Source of the DNA: Bacillus_AB infantis_C
GTDB lineage: Bacteria > Bacillota > Bacilli > Bacillales > Cytobacillaceae
Assembly: GCF_050107595.1 (NCBI RefSeq)
Contig: NZ_JBNILH010000004.1
Span: forward strand, 124,001 to 188,000
Reading direction: 5' to 3'
Length of the DNA stretch: 64,000 bases
This document shows positions 51,843 through 60,053 of this stretch, piece after piece (the stretch's first letter is position 1; every line of letters begins with the position of its first letter). The notes beneath the pieces were generated by a model that worked only from the letters and a program-made list of their open reading frames with translations, did no database searches and was not told the DNA's origin. A program made the translations under genes and the position numbers.

Positions 51843-52596
51843 TCTTGCCTGCCTCCAGTAATTGAAGGAATGAGTTTGGCTCAAGGCTCGCCCCTCCGAC
51901 CAGTGCACCATCGATATCGGGCTGGGCCATATATTCTTTGATGTTTTCCGGCTTAACGCTTCCGCCGTACTGGATGCGGATTGCCTCAGCTGCCGCGCTT
52001 GAGAATTCCTCGCCTACCACCTGGCGGATATGGGCGCAAACTTCATTTGCATCCGCAGAAGTGGAAGATTTGCCTGTACCGATTGCCCAGATAGGCTCAT
52101 AAGCGATAACAGTCTGCTTCACCTGGTCTTCTGTCAGGCCGGCAAGGGCTTTTTTCACCTGGCTGCCGACGATTTCCGTTGTTTCGCCGTTTTCGCGCTG
52201 TTCGAGCGATTCGCCGACACAAACAATCGGAGTCAGGTTGTAGTTGAATGCAGCCAAAGTCTTTTTGTTAACAGCTTCGTCTGTTTCGTTGAACATTTCA
52301 CGGCGTTCTGAGTGGCCAAGCACTACATAAGATACACCGATGTCCTGAAGGGCTTTCGGGCTGATTTCGCCTGTGAAAGCACCGCTTTCTTCAAAGTGCA
52401 TGTTTTGGGCGCCGATTGCCACATCATGGCCTTCTGCACTTTCAACAAGTCGCTCTAAAAATAAAGCTGGAGCACAAACGACTGTATCAACACTTTCCTT
52501 TGAAGGAACAAGGCCGTTTATTTCCTCTAAGAAGCTTTTCGCTTCAGGAAGGGTTTTATGCATTTTCCAGTTGCCTGCAATAATTGATTTACGCAT
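51835..52596 (-). CDS. tpiA: Triosephosphate isomerase
   Basis: 253 residues, full length: AGNWKMHKT with the substrate Lys, YVVLGHSERR with the catalytic His, AYEPIWAIGTGKS with the catalytic Glu, and IQYGGSVKPEN. The ATG at 52596 has AAAGGATG upstream; the frame extends six codons further. It interconverts dihydroxyacetone phosphate and glyceraldehyde 3-phosphate. Confidence 0.97.
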   Translation of the reverse strand: MRKSIIAGNWKMHKTLPEAKSFLEEINGLVPSKESVDTVVCAPALFLERLVESAEGHDVAIGAQNMHFEESGAFTGEISPKALQDIGVSYVVLGHSERREMFNETDEAVNKKTLAAFNYNLTPIVCVGESLEQRENGETTEIVGSQVKKALAGLTEDQVKQTVIAYEPIWAIGTGKSSTSADANEVCAHIRQVVGEEFSSAAAEAIRIQYGGSVKPENIKEYMAQPDIDGALVGGASLEPNSFLQLLEAGKNE

Positions 52597-52623
52597 TCCG
52601 GCACATCCTTTCAAATCTTTTGC

Positions 52624-53808
52624 TTATTTATCATTCAAAGCCGTTACACCAGGAAGCTCTTTTCCTTCGATGAATTCGAGGGAAGCGCCGCCGCCTGTTG
52701 AGATATGGCTCATTTTATCAGCAAGATCAAACTTTTCGACTGCAGCCGCAGAGTCTCCGCCGCCGATTACCGAATATGTATCCTGGGATTCAGCAAGGGC
52801 TTCGGCTACTGCTTTCGTTCCGCCTGCAAATGCATTCAGTTCAAATACACCCATAGGGCCGTTCCAAATGACAAGCTTGCTTGATTTAATAACATCCTGA
52901 TAGATGGCACGCGTTTTCGGACCGATATCAAGCGCTTCCCAGTCTGAAGGAATTTCTTCAATGGAAACTTCTTTAATATTGGCATCTTCCGAAAAGTCAT
53001 CCGCAACAAGCACATCAACAGGCATATAGAATTTAACGCCTTTTTCTTCTGCCTTTTTTATAAATGAATTGGCAAGATCGATTTTGTCTTCTTCAAGAAG
53101 GGATTTCCCGATTTCATGGCCTTGTGCTTTTACGAACGTATAAGCAAGTCCTCCGCCAATGATCAGATTATCTACCTTATCAAGCAGGTTTTCGATGACA
53201 CCGATCTTGTCCTTTACCTTCGCTCCGCCGACAATTGCCGTAAATGGGCGCTCCGGATTGGACATTGCTTTTCCAAGAACGTCCAGTTCCTTTTCCATCA
53301 GCAGGCCGGAAACAGCCGGAAGGTGGTGTGCAATGCCTTCTGTGGATGCATGTGCACGGTGGGCAGCCCCGAATGCATCATTTACATACACATCCGCAAG
53401 CTCTGCAAACGATTTTGCCAGCTCAGGATCATTCTTTTCTTCACCAGGGTAGAAGCGGACGTTTTCAAGAAGGAGAACATCGCCCTCAGCCATTTCGGAA
53501 ACCATCCCTTGTACAGCTTCACCATAGGCTTCGTCTGCTTTCTTTACATCCTTGCCCAACAGCTCTGATAAGCGCTTGGCAACCGGTGTAAGGCGCAGTT
53601 CTTCTACTGCCTGGCCTTTTGGACGGCCAAGGTGGCTTGCAAGGATGACTTTAGCTCCCTGTTCAGTCAGATACTGAATGGTAGGAAGAGCTGCTGTGAT
53701 GCGAGTTTCGTCCGTAATAGAGCCGTCTTTCATCGGCACGTTAAAGTCCACACGGCAAAAAACGCGTTTACCTTTTAAATCAATGTCTTTTACGCTTTTT
53801 TTGTTCAC
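52624..53808 (-). CDS. pgk: Phosphoglycerate kinase
   Basis: 394 residues from GTG (GGGAGG nine bases upstream), the usual Bacillus length. RVDFNVPMKDG, SHLGRPKG, NDAFGAAHRAHAST, VGGAKVKDKIG and the nucleotide region GGGDSAAAVEKF near 370 are intact. The open frame upstream to 53916 has no support. It makes ATP from 1,3-bisphosphoglycerate. Confidence 0.97.
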   Translation of the reverse strand: MNKKSVKDIDLKGKRVFCRVDFNVPMKDGSITDETRITAALPTIQYLTEQGAKVILASHLGRPKGQAVEELRLTPVAKRLSELLGKDVKKADEAYGEAVQGMVSEMAEGDVLLLENVRFYPGEEKNDPELAKSFAELADVYVNDAFGAAHRAHASTEGIAHHLPAVSGLLMEKELDVLGKAMSNPERPFTAIVGGAKVKDKIGVIENLLDKVDNLIIGGGLAYTFVKAQGHEIGKSLLEEDKIDLANSFIKKAEEKGVKFYMPVDVLVADDFSEDANIKEVSIEEIPSDWEALDIGPKTRAIYQDVIKSSKLVIWNGPMGVFELNAFAGGTKAVAEALAESQDTYSVIGGGDSAAAVEKFDLADKMSHISTGGGASLEFIEGKELPGVTALNDK

Positions 53809-54003
53809 GGCAAAGGACCTCCCAGTTTTGATAGTTTTCAAAAGAAAAGGGAGAGGGAATTGTTTCCCGCTCCCCTTTTCCCCATCATTATAGATGTTCG
53901 CTATTTTTTTATCCAATAAAACAAGGTTTTAGAGGAATGCTTCGGTTCCCGGAGTTCATACAGGACCAAACAATAGCAGTTTTATTGATTTAAACTTTAC
54001 CTA

Positions 54004-55011
54004 TTAAAGGCCTTGCTTTGCAATGTAGTCTACAAGGTCTACAACGCGGTTAGAGTAGCCTGACTCGTTGTCATACCAAGAGATCACTTTTACCATGCTG
54101 CCTTCCATAACCATTGTTGACAATGCATCAATAGTAGAAGAAGCAGGGCTTCCGTTGTAGTCGCTTGATACAAGCGGCTCTTCGCTGTAAGCAAGGATTC
54201 CTTTAAGGTCGCCTTCTGAAGCTGCTTTGAACGCTGCGTTGATTTCTTCAGCTGTTACGTCTTTGTCAAGCTCAGCAACAAGGTCAACAAGAGAAACGTT
54301 TGGAGTTGGAACACGCATAGCTCCGCCGTTCAATTTGCCTTTCAGTTCAGGCAATACAAGGGATACTGCTTTAGCAGCACCAGTTGTTGTTGGAATGATG
54401 TTTTCTGCAGCAGCACGCGCACGACGGTAGTCTTTGTGCGGAAGGTCAAGGATCTGCTGGTCATTTGTGTATGAGTGGACAGTAGTCATCATACCGCGCT
54501 TGATTCCGAACTTGTCGTTCAGTACTTTAGCGAATGGCGCTAAGCAGTTTGTTGTACAAGATGCATTTGAGATAACATGGTGGCTTCCTGCATCATATTT
54601 GTCATGGTTAACACCCATAACGATTGTGATATCTTCGTCAGAAGCTGGAGCTGAAATGATAACTTTCTTCGCGCCTGCTTCTAAGTGTTTAGCTGCATCG
54701 TCGCGCTTTGTGAAGCGTCCAGTAGATTCTACTACTACTTCAACGCCAAGGTCGCCCCATCCAAGCTGGGCAGGGTCGCGCTCTGCAAGAACCTTCACTC
54801 GCTGGCCGCCTACTACTAGGAAATCTCCGTCTACAGAAACTTCTTCGTTAAGTGTGCCGTGAACTGTGTCATATTTTAAAAGGTGCGCAAGCATGTTTGC
54901 ATCTGTAAGGTCGTTTACCGCTACAACTTCTACTTCTGAGTTCTTAAGTGCTGCGCGGAATACGTTGCGCCCGATTCTTCCAAATCCATTAATACCAACT
55001 TTAACTGCCAT
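54004..55011 (-). CDS. gap: Glyceraldehyde-3-phosphate dehydrogenase (glycolytic, NAD type)
   Basis: 335 residues. INGFGRIGRNVFRAA dinucleotide fold, NDLTD with the Asp at the ribose-binding position typical of NAD-dependent GapA, catalytic Cys in SNASCTTNCLAPFAKVL, and WYDNESGYSNRVVDL. It lies directly after cggR. Synonymous codon choice is strongly biased, as expected of a highly expressed gene. Confidence 0.98.
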   Translation of the reverse strand: MAVKVGINGFGRIGRNVFRAALKNSEVEVVAVNDLTDANMLAHLLKYDTVHGTLNEEVSVDGDFLVVGGQRVKVLAERDPAQLGWGDLGVEVVVESTGRFTKRDDAAKHLEAGAKKVIISAPASDEDITIVMGVNHDKYDAGSHHVISNASCTTNCLAPFAKVLNDKFGIKRGMMTTVHSYTNDQQILDLPHKDYRRARAAAENIIPTTTGAAKAVSLVLPELKGKLNGGAMRVPTPNVSLVDLVAELDKDVTAEEINAAFKAASEGDLKGILAYSEEPLVSSDYNGSPASSTIDALSTMVMEGSMVKVISWYDNESGYSNRVVDLVDYIAKQGL

Positions 55012-55068
55012 GTTAATATTTCCTCCTTTACATAGTAGGGATATTTGTTAGTTTTATATTAAAGGGGG

Positions 55069-56091
55069 TTACCCTTTTAACAACTGTTCAGCTGCGCCTT
55101 CATCCGTAATCAGGATTGTTGAGGACGGCGCCTGCTTCATATAGGCTCTGATTGCCTTAGCCTTCGAAGACCCTCCGGCAACTGCAATAACATGATCGAT
55201 ATGCGCCAGGTCTTTGAGCTGAAGCCCTATGGTCTGCACTTTATGGACCACTTCGCCCGCTTCATCAAAATAATAGCCGAAAGCTTCTCCTACTGCTTTT
55301 CGCTCCTGAATCTTCAATAAATCCTCCGGTGTCGTTTTCCGGCGCTCCGCCATTGTTATAGCGTCTCCAATTCCGTGTAAAACCATTCCAGCGGATTTTA
55401 TCAGATTCAATACTTCATTGATAACGGGTTCCTTCATGATTGTCTCGTACATCGTCTTGCTTACCTGATCCGGGACATGAAGGAATTTGTGGCGGGAAGC
55501 TGTGTGCTCCGCCATCATGGCACAAATTGTATTCGCCTGGTTTTTGACTTCTTCGCCGATGCCGCCCCGTGCAGGGACGAACAGCAATTCATCGTCAAAA
55601 AGATTTGGCGTCAGCATCTCCGCCACGGCCGCCATGGTAGATCCGCCCGTTACTGCAACGGTATTCTTGCCCTTAAGCCGCTGTTTCATACTGGCCGCGC
55701 AGGCCCTGCCAAGCTCGCTTTTCACCCATGGTGATTCATCGCTGTTGCCGGCAACCACAATCACCTGCCGGACGCCAAGCACTTCTTTCAGCCTTGCTTC
55801 CAGTATGTCTATACCCGTTATGTCTCTCATTATGCTTTCAAGTCTTTCCAGTAAATCCTTGCCTTCGGCTGTCAGATTCATACCTGAACTTGCTACAGAG
55901 ATAAGATTTTGATTCTTTAGGAAATCAACCTCGCTTCTAAGCACTCTTTCCGTCGATCCAAGGCTCACTGCCAGACTTCTTCGGCCCACCGGCTGCATAA
56001 AACCTATGTACTGAAGAATTTGGTAGCGTTTTTGCATAACAGTAAGTAAATCAGGCAATAATCTTTTTTGTATATCGATCAATGAGTCCAT
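55069..56091 (-). CDS. cggR: Central glycolytic genes regulator CggR
   Basis: 340 residues, SorC/DeoR family. An N-terminal winged helix (LQYIGFMQPVGRRSLAVSLGSTERVLRSEVDFLKNQNLI, in two overlapping halves) and a sugar-phosphate-binding domain (VTGGSTMAAVAEML, VPARGGIGEEVKNQANTI, VAGGSSKAKAIRAYM). It represses the operon; fructose 1,6-bisphosphate releases it. Its two-site operator is present upstream at 56140-56175. Confidence 0.96.
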   Translation of the reverse strand: MDSLIDIQKRLLPDLLTVMQKRYQILQYIGFMQPVGRRSLAVSLGSTERVLRSEVDFLKNQNLISVASSGMNLTAEGKDLLERLESIMRDITGIDILEARLKEVLGVRQVIVVAGNSDESPWVKSELGRACAASMKQRLKGKNTVAVTGGSTMAAVAEMLTPNLFDDELLFVPARGGIGEEVKNQANTICAMMAEHTASRHKFLHVPDQVSKTMYETIMKEPVINEVLNLIKSAGMVLHGIGDAITMAERRKTTPEDLLKIQERKAVGEAFGYYFDEAGEVVHKVQTIGLQLKDLAHIDHVIAVAGGSSKAKAIRAYMKQAPSSTILITDEGAAEQLLKG

Positions 56092-56139
56092 CGCATGCCC
56101 CTTTTTTAGAAGTATTCCATATAGGAACGCTCTAGCGTG

Positions 56140-56175
56140 GTCAATTTCTGTCCCGCATAGACATATTATGTCCCG
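56140..56175 (-). promoter_or_regulatory. CggR operator (tandem half-sites)
   Basis: On the minus strand CGGGAC-N6-TGTC, four bases, then CGGGAC-N6-TGAC: the known CggR tandem target with one base changed in the last element. It lies downstream of the predicted start point, so bound CggR would block elongating polymerase. Confidence 0.9.
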
Positions 56176-56182
56176 CTTGAAC

Positions 56183-56229
56183 CAAAAAAAATCACCCCTG
56201 TTATAATTACATTCTAGCAGGAGTGATTT
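56183..56229 (-). terminator. Terminator of the sigL-glutaredoxin unit, overlapping the cggR promoter
   Basis: AAATCACTCCTG and CAGGGGTGATTT pair around an AT-rich loop, followed by TTTTTT on the minus strand. Confidence 0.8.
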
Positions 56230-56239
56230 GCGAATTCAA
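56211..56239 (-). promoter_or_regulatory. Candidate sigma-A promoter of cggR
   Basis: TTGAAT (56234-56239), 17 bp, TAGAAT (56211-56216) on the minus strand; start expected near 56204. The -10 box lies in the loop of the upstream terminator. Confidence 0.7.
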
Positions 56240-56243
56240 CTGA

Positions 56244-56483
56244 TTAGGATTGGTTTTTTTCTGTAAGCGCTTCATATAGCGTAAATTGATCAATCCGCCC
56301 ATATTGGACCTCTTCTCCGTCCAGTTCCACGACAGGAATCATAAGCCCATACCGTTCAGTCAGATCATCATTGGTGCTGATATCCACTTCTTCTAGTTCA
56401 AATTCATGTGCTGCCTGAAGATTCAGGATTATTTTTTTTGCATGATCGCATAAATGGCAGCCTTCTCTTGTATATAATCGCAT
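56244..56483 (-). CDS. Glutaredoxin-like (DUF836) protein
   Basis: 79 residues, a thioredoxin fold with the redox motif EGCHLCDHAKKII near residue 8 and cis-proline in MIPVVELDG. The ATG at 56483 has AAGGA seven bases upstream; the frame extends upstream to overlap the end of sigL. It probably reduces a disulfide or glutathione/bacillithiol mixed disulfide. Co-transcribed with sigL. Confidence 0.85.
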   Translation of the reverse strand: MRLYTREGCHLCDHAKKIILNLQAAHEFELEEVDISTNDDLTERYGLMIPVVELDGEEVQYGRIDQFTLYEALTEKNQS

Positions 56484-56515
56484 CTGTCGGTCCTTCAATA
56501 TACTTCCTTCTTTCT

Positions 56516-57847
56516 TCATTCATATCTTTTGCGTTTCGCTGAGGAAGGGATACCCAGCTGGTCCCTGTATTTGGCGACCGTCCGCCTTGAAATGACGATA
56601 GCATCTTCTTTCTCCAAAATGGCCATAATCTCAGAGTCAGATAGAGGCTTCAATTTATCCTCACCATCGACAAGCGCAGATATTTTCTGCTTGACTCCTG
56701 CAGAGGATGCACCATCCGTCCCGGTTGTTTTCACTGTGCTTGTAAAAAAGGTCTTCAGCTCAAATGTGCCAAAAGGAGTCTGGATATATTTTTCGCGGAC
56801 CGTCCGGCTCACTGTCGACTCATGGATCTCCAGTTCATCCGCGATTTCTTTCATTGTCATCGGCTTCAGCTTCGAAGGTCCATCAATGAAAAAATCCTGC
56901 TGCTTCTCTACCAGTTTCATTGTAACCTTTCTGATCGTTTCTTTCCTTTGTTCCAAACTGCGCACAATCCAATTATAGTCCTGCGACCGGTCCTGAAGAT
57001 ATTTCCTGACCTCTTTATCGCCAGTGCTTTTAAAACTTTCATAATACTGGCTGTTAAAGCTGACTTTCGGGAGCTGCTCATCCTGGACTGTTATCAGGAA
57101 AGAGCTGCCGTCCCAGCTGACGGCCACATCAGGGACAATATAGCCGGCACTTTCCTTTGAAAAAGCCGCCGCAGGCCTAGGGTTGAGGGACCTGACTAAA
57201 TCAGAAACACGCTGGATATCCCTCAGCTCCACACCAAGGAGCGAGGCCAGCGGCTTCCACTTCTTATCTGCAAACCATTCAAAATGCTCTTCAATGATCA
57301 CTTCGGCGAGTTCATCCGGACGCAAAAGCCGCTGCACCTGCAAAAGGAGGCATTCCTGCAGCGTCCGCGCCCCAATGCCTGCCGGCTCCAAAAGCTGAAG
57401 CTCCGCGAGCGCTTCCGCGGCATCTTCCTCACTGACACAGAGCTCATCCGCAATTTCTGTGATACTATCACAAAAGTAACCGTTTTCATCTATACTTGCA
57501 ATAATCCTTCTGATGATCTTATCCATCAGAGGTGATATATATTTAATTTCAAGCTGTGAGATCAAATAGTCCTCAAGCAGATTGTCTTTTGCCCTGATCT
57601 GCTCAATCCACGATCTGTCATCCTTTTTCAGCTTGCTGTTTGCGCCTCTGACTCTGTCGCGGCGCGGATCCATCGCCCTTACCGTTTCTGTCTCCACCTG
57701 CATAAGGGGATTTTCAAGCGCCCTGCTCTCAAGAAAGGCCGTAAGCTCAAGCGCAGAATATTGAAGGAGCGCAATTGCCTGGGATAACTCCTGTGTCATC
57801 GCCAATTTAAGCGACTGCTGCTGAAATAAACCTGCATTCATGTTCAT
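56516..57847 (-). CDS. rpoN: RNA polymerase sigma-54 factor
   Basis: 443 residues, SigL of Bacillus. The Gln-rich activator-contact region is at the N-terminus (LFQQQSLKLAMTQELSQAIALLQYS), a core-binding middle follows, then a helix-turn-helix MKEIADELEIHESTVSRTVREKYIQTPFG (read in parts) and the RpoN box ISRRTVAKYRDQLGIPSS. It directs transcription at -24/-12 promoters with enhancer proteins. Confidence 0.96.
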   Translation of the reverse strand: MNMNAGLFQQQSLKLAMTQELSQAIALLQYSALELTAFLESRALENPLMQVETETVRAMDPRRDRVRGANSKLKKDDRSWIEQIRAKDNLLEDYLISQLEIKYISPLMDKIIRRIIASIDENGYFCDSITEIADELCVSEEDAAEALAELQLLEPAGIGARTLQECLLLQVQRLLRPDELAEVIIEEHFEWFADKKWKPLASLLGVELRDIQRVSDLVRSLNPRPAAAFSKESAGYIVPDVAVSWDGSSFLITVQDEQLPKVSFNSQYYESFKSTGDKEVRKYLQDRSQDYNWIVRSLEQRKETIRKVTMKLVEKQQDFFIDGPSKLKPMTMKEIADELEIHESTVSRTVREKYIQTPFGTFELKTFFTSTVKTTGTDGASSAGVKQKISALVDGEDKLKPLSDSEIMAILEKEDAIVISRRTVAKYRDQLGIPSSAKRKRYE

Positions 57848-57992
57848 CGCACATTCCCCCTTCTTCTATTTTACATGATGGGAGGGGAATGGTGAATGGG
57901 AATATATATAAAGAAAGGATAAGCTTTTCGCATTTCGGACTATGGGAATGACTCCATGGTGTTCGTCCCGCGAAGCTGTAAAGTCTTCAAAC

Positions 57993-58032
57993 GAAAAAAG
58001 CCTCTAGCCCTATTACAGGCAGGAGGCTTTTG
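57993..58032 (-). terminator. Terminator of the tRNA-Arg gene
   Basis: AAAAGCCTCCTGCC...GGGCTAGAGGCTTTTTT on the minus strand, directly after the tRNA. Confidence 0.8.
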
Positions 58033-58035
58033 GTA

Positions 58036-58107
58036 CGCCCTCGGCAGGAATCGAACCCACATCTCAAGAACCGGAATCTTACGTGCTATCCGTTGCACCA
58101 CGAGGGC
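58036..58107 (-). tRNA. tRNA-Arg (anticodon CCG)
   Basis: 72 nt without encoded CCA. Acceptor GCCCTCG/CGAGGGC, D arm GCAACGGATAGC, anticodon loop TTCCGGT with CCG, and T arm GTGGGTTCGATTCCTGC. It reads CGG codons. A tRNA-Arg gene also lies near clpP in B. subtilis. Confidence 0.93.
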
Positions 58108-58203
58108 AAATCATACAGGTCTTCTATAAGACACTAGTATATAATACTAAAGCTGGCCGCTTTTTGTCAATGGTTAAACACTGATTGACTGGAGCGGCCG
58201 ATT

Positions 58204-58710
58204 TTATTTGAAGTTTTTCTCGATATACTTCTGTTCCTCTTCCTTACTCAGGAGGCCTTTGGCTTCTCCGACAGTCCCGCCCTGGAGCTTCCATATCCTG
58301 TTATGGTCACTGGCTGCTGAAGAAAAGTCACCTTCCTTCCAGCTTTCCAGGATATCCAGGTACACACTTGAATGCTTATAGCTCATTTCATTGGCCTCGA
58401 CCACACTCATCAGCCTGCTGATCCTGTCAGGCGTAATCTGCAGCGCGCCCCATTTGTTTTCTGCCTTGACCTTCTGATGGCTCATATCGTGGATGGCCTG
58501 CTGGACAGCTTCTTCTTTCATATTAGTCGGAAACAGCTTATTCAGATCCTTTTCCCCTTTTGAAACAGCAGCCCTTTCCTCCGCAGCCCTTTCACCCTTT
58601 CCGAGTGAAGTATAATTATAGGCAGCATATCCGGCCAGCGCCAGAATAATCAGGCCCAGCCCTGCAAGCCGCAGCTTATTATGAAAAAATGATTTCTTCT
58701 TTTTAGACAA
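58204..58710 (-). CDS. Membrane-anchored DUF6241-like protein
   Basis: 168 residues. A basic N-terminus and one membrane helix (~15-32) place the rest outside the cell. The C-terminal ~110 residues (EEAVQQAIHDMSHQKVKAENKWGALQITPDRISRL... and DHNRIWKLQGGTVGEAKGLLSKEEEQKYIEKNF, each read in parts) resemble the DUF6241 family from memory. No function is known. Confidence 0.7.
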   Translation of the reverse strand: MSKKKKSFFHNKLRLAGLGLIILALAGYAAYNYTSLGKGERAAEERAAVSKGEKDLNKLFPTNMKEEAVQQAIHDMSHQKVKAENKWGALQITPDRISRLMSVVEANEMSYKHSSVYLDILESWKEGDFSSAASDHNRIWKLQGGTVGEAKGLLSKEEEQKYIEKNFK

Positions 58711-58915
58711 AATCGCAGCCTCCAGCTTACTGATTTACATGCCCGTATTCCAGCTTCAATTTTCAGTTTGCTTTGTTTAAAAAAAGAAGAGGTGGGTATG
58801 ATGGTTATGGATAAGGAAATTTTTATCAATGCAATTATTATACCGCATTAAGCAGGTATATCCTGCTAAAGAGAGAATAAAATGATTGCAGCATATACTG
58901 GATTTCCATAAGCGA
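58711..58915. other. Gene-poor part of the gap before clpP
   Basis: About 200 bp, AT-rich, between two divergent genes. It contains a 19-bp segment (58750-58768) identical to 40626-40644. No convincing gene is seen; a 17-codon frame at 58799 has only a poor ribosome site. Confidence 0.4.
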
Positions 58916-58919
58916 TTTG

Positions 58920-58936
58920 TTTGACCTTTATTGACC
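58920..58936 (+). promoter_or_regulatory. CtsR box of clpP
   Basis: TTTGACC-TTT-ATTGACC, a tandem heptad matching the CtsR heat-shock repressor site. It covers the -35 region of the clpP promoter. Confidence 0.85.
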
Positions 58937-58949
58937 ATCAGTGTATCAT
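58921..58949 (+). promoter_or_regulatory. Sigma-A promoter of clpP
   Basis: TTGACC (58921-58926), 17 bp, TATCAT (58944-58949); start expected near 58956, leaving a ~90-nt leader. Confidence 0.65.
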
Positions 58950-59046
58950 AATGATTACATACAGAACCCAAAATATTTCTTCTTATGGAAGAACATGCTT
59001 TAATCCGTTGTATGTTGGATCTTTATCTTGAAGGAGGAACTGACAA

Positions 59047-59652
59047 ATGAATTTAATCCCTACAGTTATTGAACAGACAAACAGGGGCGAGCGGGCATAC
59101 GATATTTATTCACGCCTTCTGAAAGACCGCATCATCATGCTTGGAAGTGCGATCGATGATAATGTGTCAAACTCCATTGTAGCTCAGCTGCTATTCCTGG
59201 AAGCAGAAAACCCTGAAAAGGATATCACTTTGTACATCAACAGCCCTGGCGGCAGCATCACTGCCGGTATGGCCATTTATGATACAATGCAGTACATCCG
59301 TCCGAAGGTTTCCACAGTCTGCATCGGCATGGCCGCTTCCATGGGCGCATTCCTTCTGGCAGCAGGCGAGAAAGGCAAGCGTTATGCCCTTCCAAACAGT
59401 GAAGTTATGATCCATCAGCCGCTGGGCGGAGCGCAGGGTCAGGCAACAGAAATCGAAATTGCCGCAAAGCGCATCCTTTTCCTTCGCGAAAAGCTGAACC
59501 AGATCCTTTCAGAACGCACAGGCCAGCCGCTTGAAGTAATCGCAAAGGATACAGACCGCGACAATTTCATGACAGCTGAGAGAGCATTGGAATACGGGCT
59601 GATCGACCAGATCATCACCCGCAATGTCCTGGAAGAAAAGAAAGACAAGTAA
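59047..59652 (+). CDS. clpP: ATP-dependent Clp protease proteolytic subunit
   Basis: 201 residues. Catalytic Ser in GMAASMGAFLLAAG near 98, His in MIHQPLGG near 123, and Asp in DTDRDNFM near 172. It forms the tetradecameric protease barrel used with ClpX, ClpC and ClpE. AAGGAGG precedes the ATG. Repression by CtsR is predicted from the box upstream. Confidence 0.98.
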   Translation: MNLIPTVIEQTNRGERAYDIYSRLLKDRIIMLGSAIDDNVSNSIVAQLLFLEAENPEKDITLYINSPGGSITAGMAIYDTMQYIRPKVSTVCIGMAASMGAFLLAAGEKGKRYALPNSEVMIHQPLGGAQGQATEIEIAAKRILFLREKLNQILSERTGQPLEVIAKDTDRDNFMTAERALEYGLIDQIITRNVLEEKKDK

Positions 59653-59661
59653 AGGGAGCAA

Positions 59662-59690
59662 GAGGGCTGACAGGTTCAGCCCTCTTTTTT
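59662..59690 (+). terminator. Terminator of clpP
   Basis: GAGGGCTGA, CAGGT loop, TCAGCCCTC, then TTTTTT. Confidence 0.9.
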
Positions 59691-59723
59691 ATGGTTAAAG
59701 AGATTATGTTGTTAAACAAAGAA

Positions 59724-59758
59724 AAAGCGCCCTGCACAAATGCTCAGGGTGCCTTTTC
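59724..59758 (-). terminator. Terminator of crh
   Basis: GCACCCTG and CAGGGCGC pair around a 10-base loop on the minus strand, followed by TTTTTC. Confidence 0.65.
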
Positions 59759-59765
59759 AGTTTTT

Positions 59766-60023
59766 TCAGCTCTCCTGCTGGATATATTGCGAAAGCTCTT
59801 CGAGTGCTTCCTCTTCATCACTTCCATCAGCCACCAGGTTCACAACAGAGCCTGTGCTGACTGCGAGGCTCATAAGGCCCATGATGCTTTTCGCATTGAC
59901 CTTCTTCCCGTCCTTCTCCAAAAAGATATCTGAAGAAAAGCGGTTTGCTTCCTGGACAAACAGGGCGGCAGGACGGGCCTGAAGACCGGTCCGCAGCTTT
60001 ACTTCCACTTGTTTTTCAACCAT
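59766..60023 (-). CDS. crh: Catabolite repression HPr-like protein Crh
   Basis: 85 residues with the HPr fold. The position of the HPr phospho-His is Gln15 (RTGLQARPAA), so it cannot carry phosphate for sugar transport, while Ser46 (NAKSIMGLMSL) is kept as the HPr kinase target. Ser46-phosphorylated Crh is a CcpA co-repressor. Last gene of the yvcI-rapZ-yvcK-whiA-crh unit. Confidence 0.96.
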   Translation of the reverse strand: MVEKQVEVKLRTGLQARPAALFVQEANRFSSDIFLEKDGKKVNAKSIMGLMSLAVSTGSVVNLVADGSDEEEALEELSQYIQQES

Positions 60024-60053
60024 TTCTCTCTAACCTCCCATATTATCTTATTT

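Noticed and set aside
58777..58971. A 64-residue minus-strand frame in the clpP gap.
   Set aside because: No ribosome site, His/Asn-rich random composition, and it covers the CtsR box and clpP promoter.
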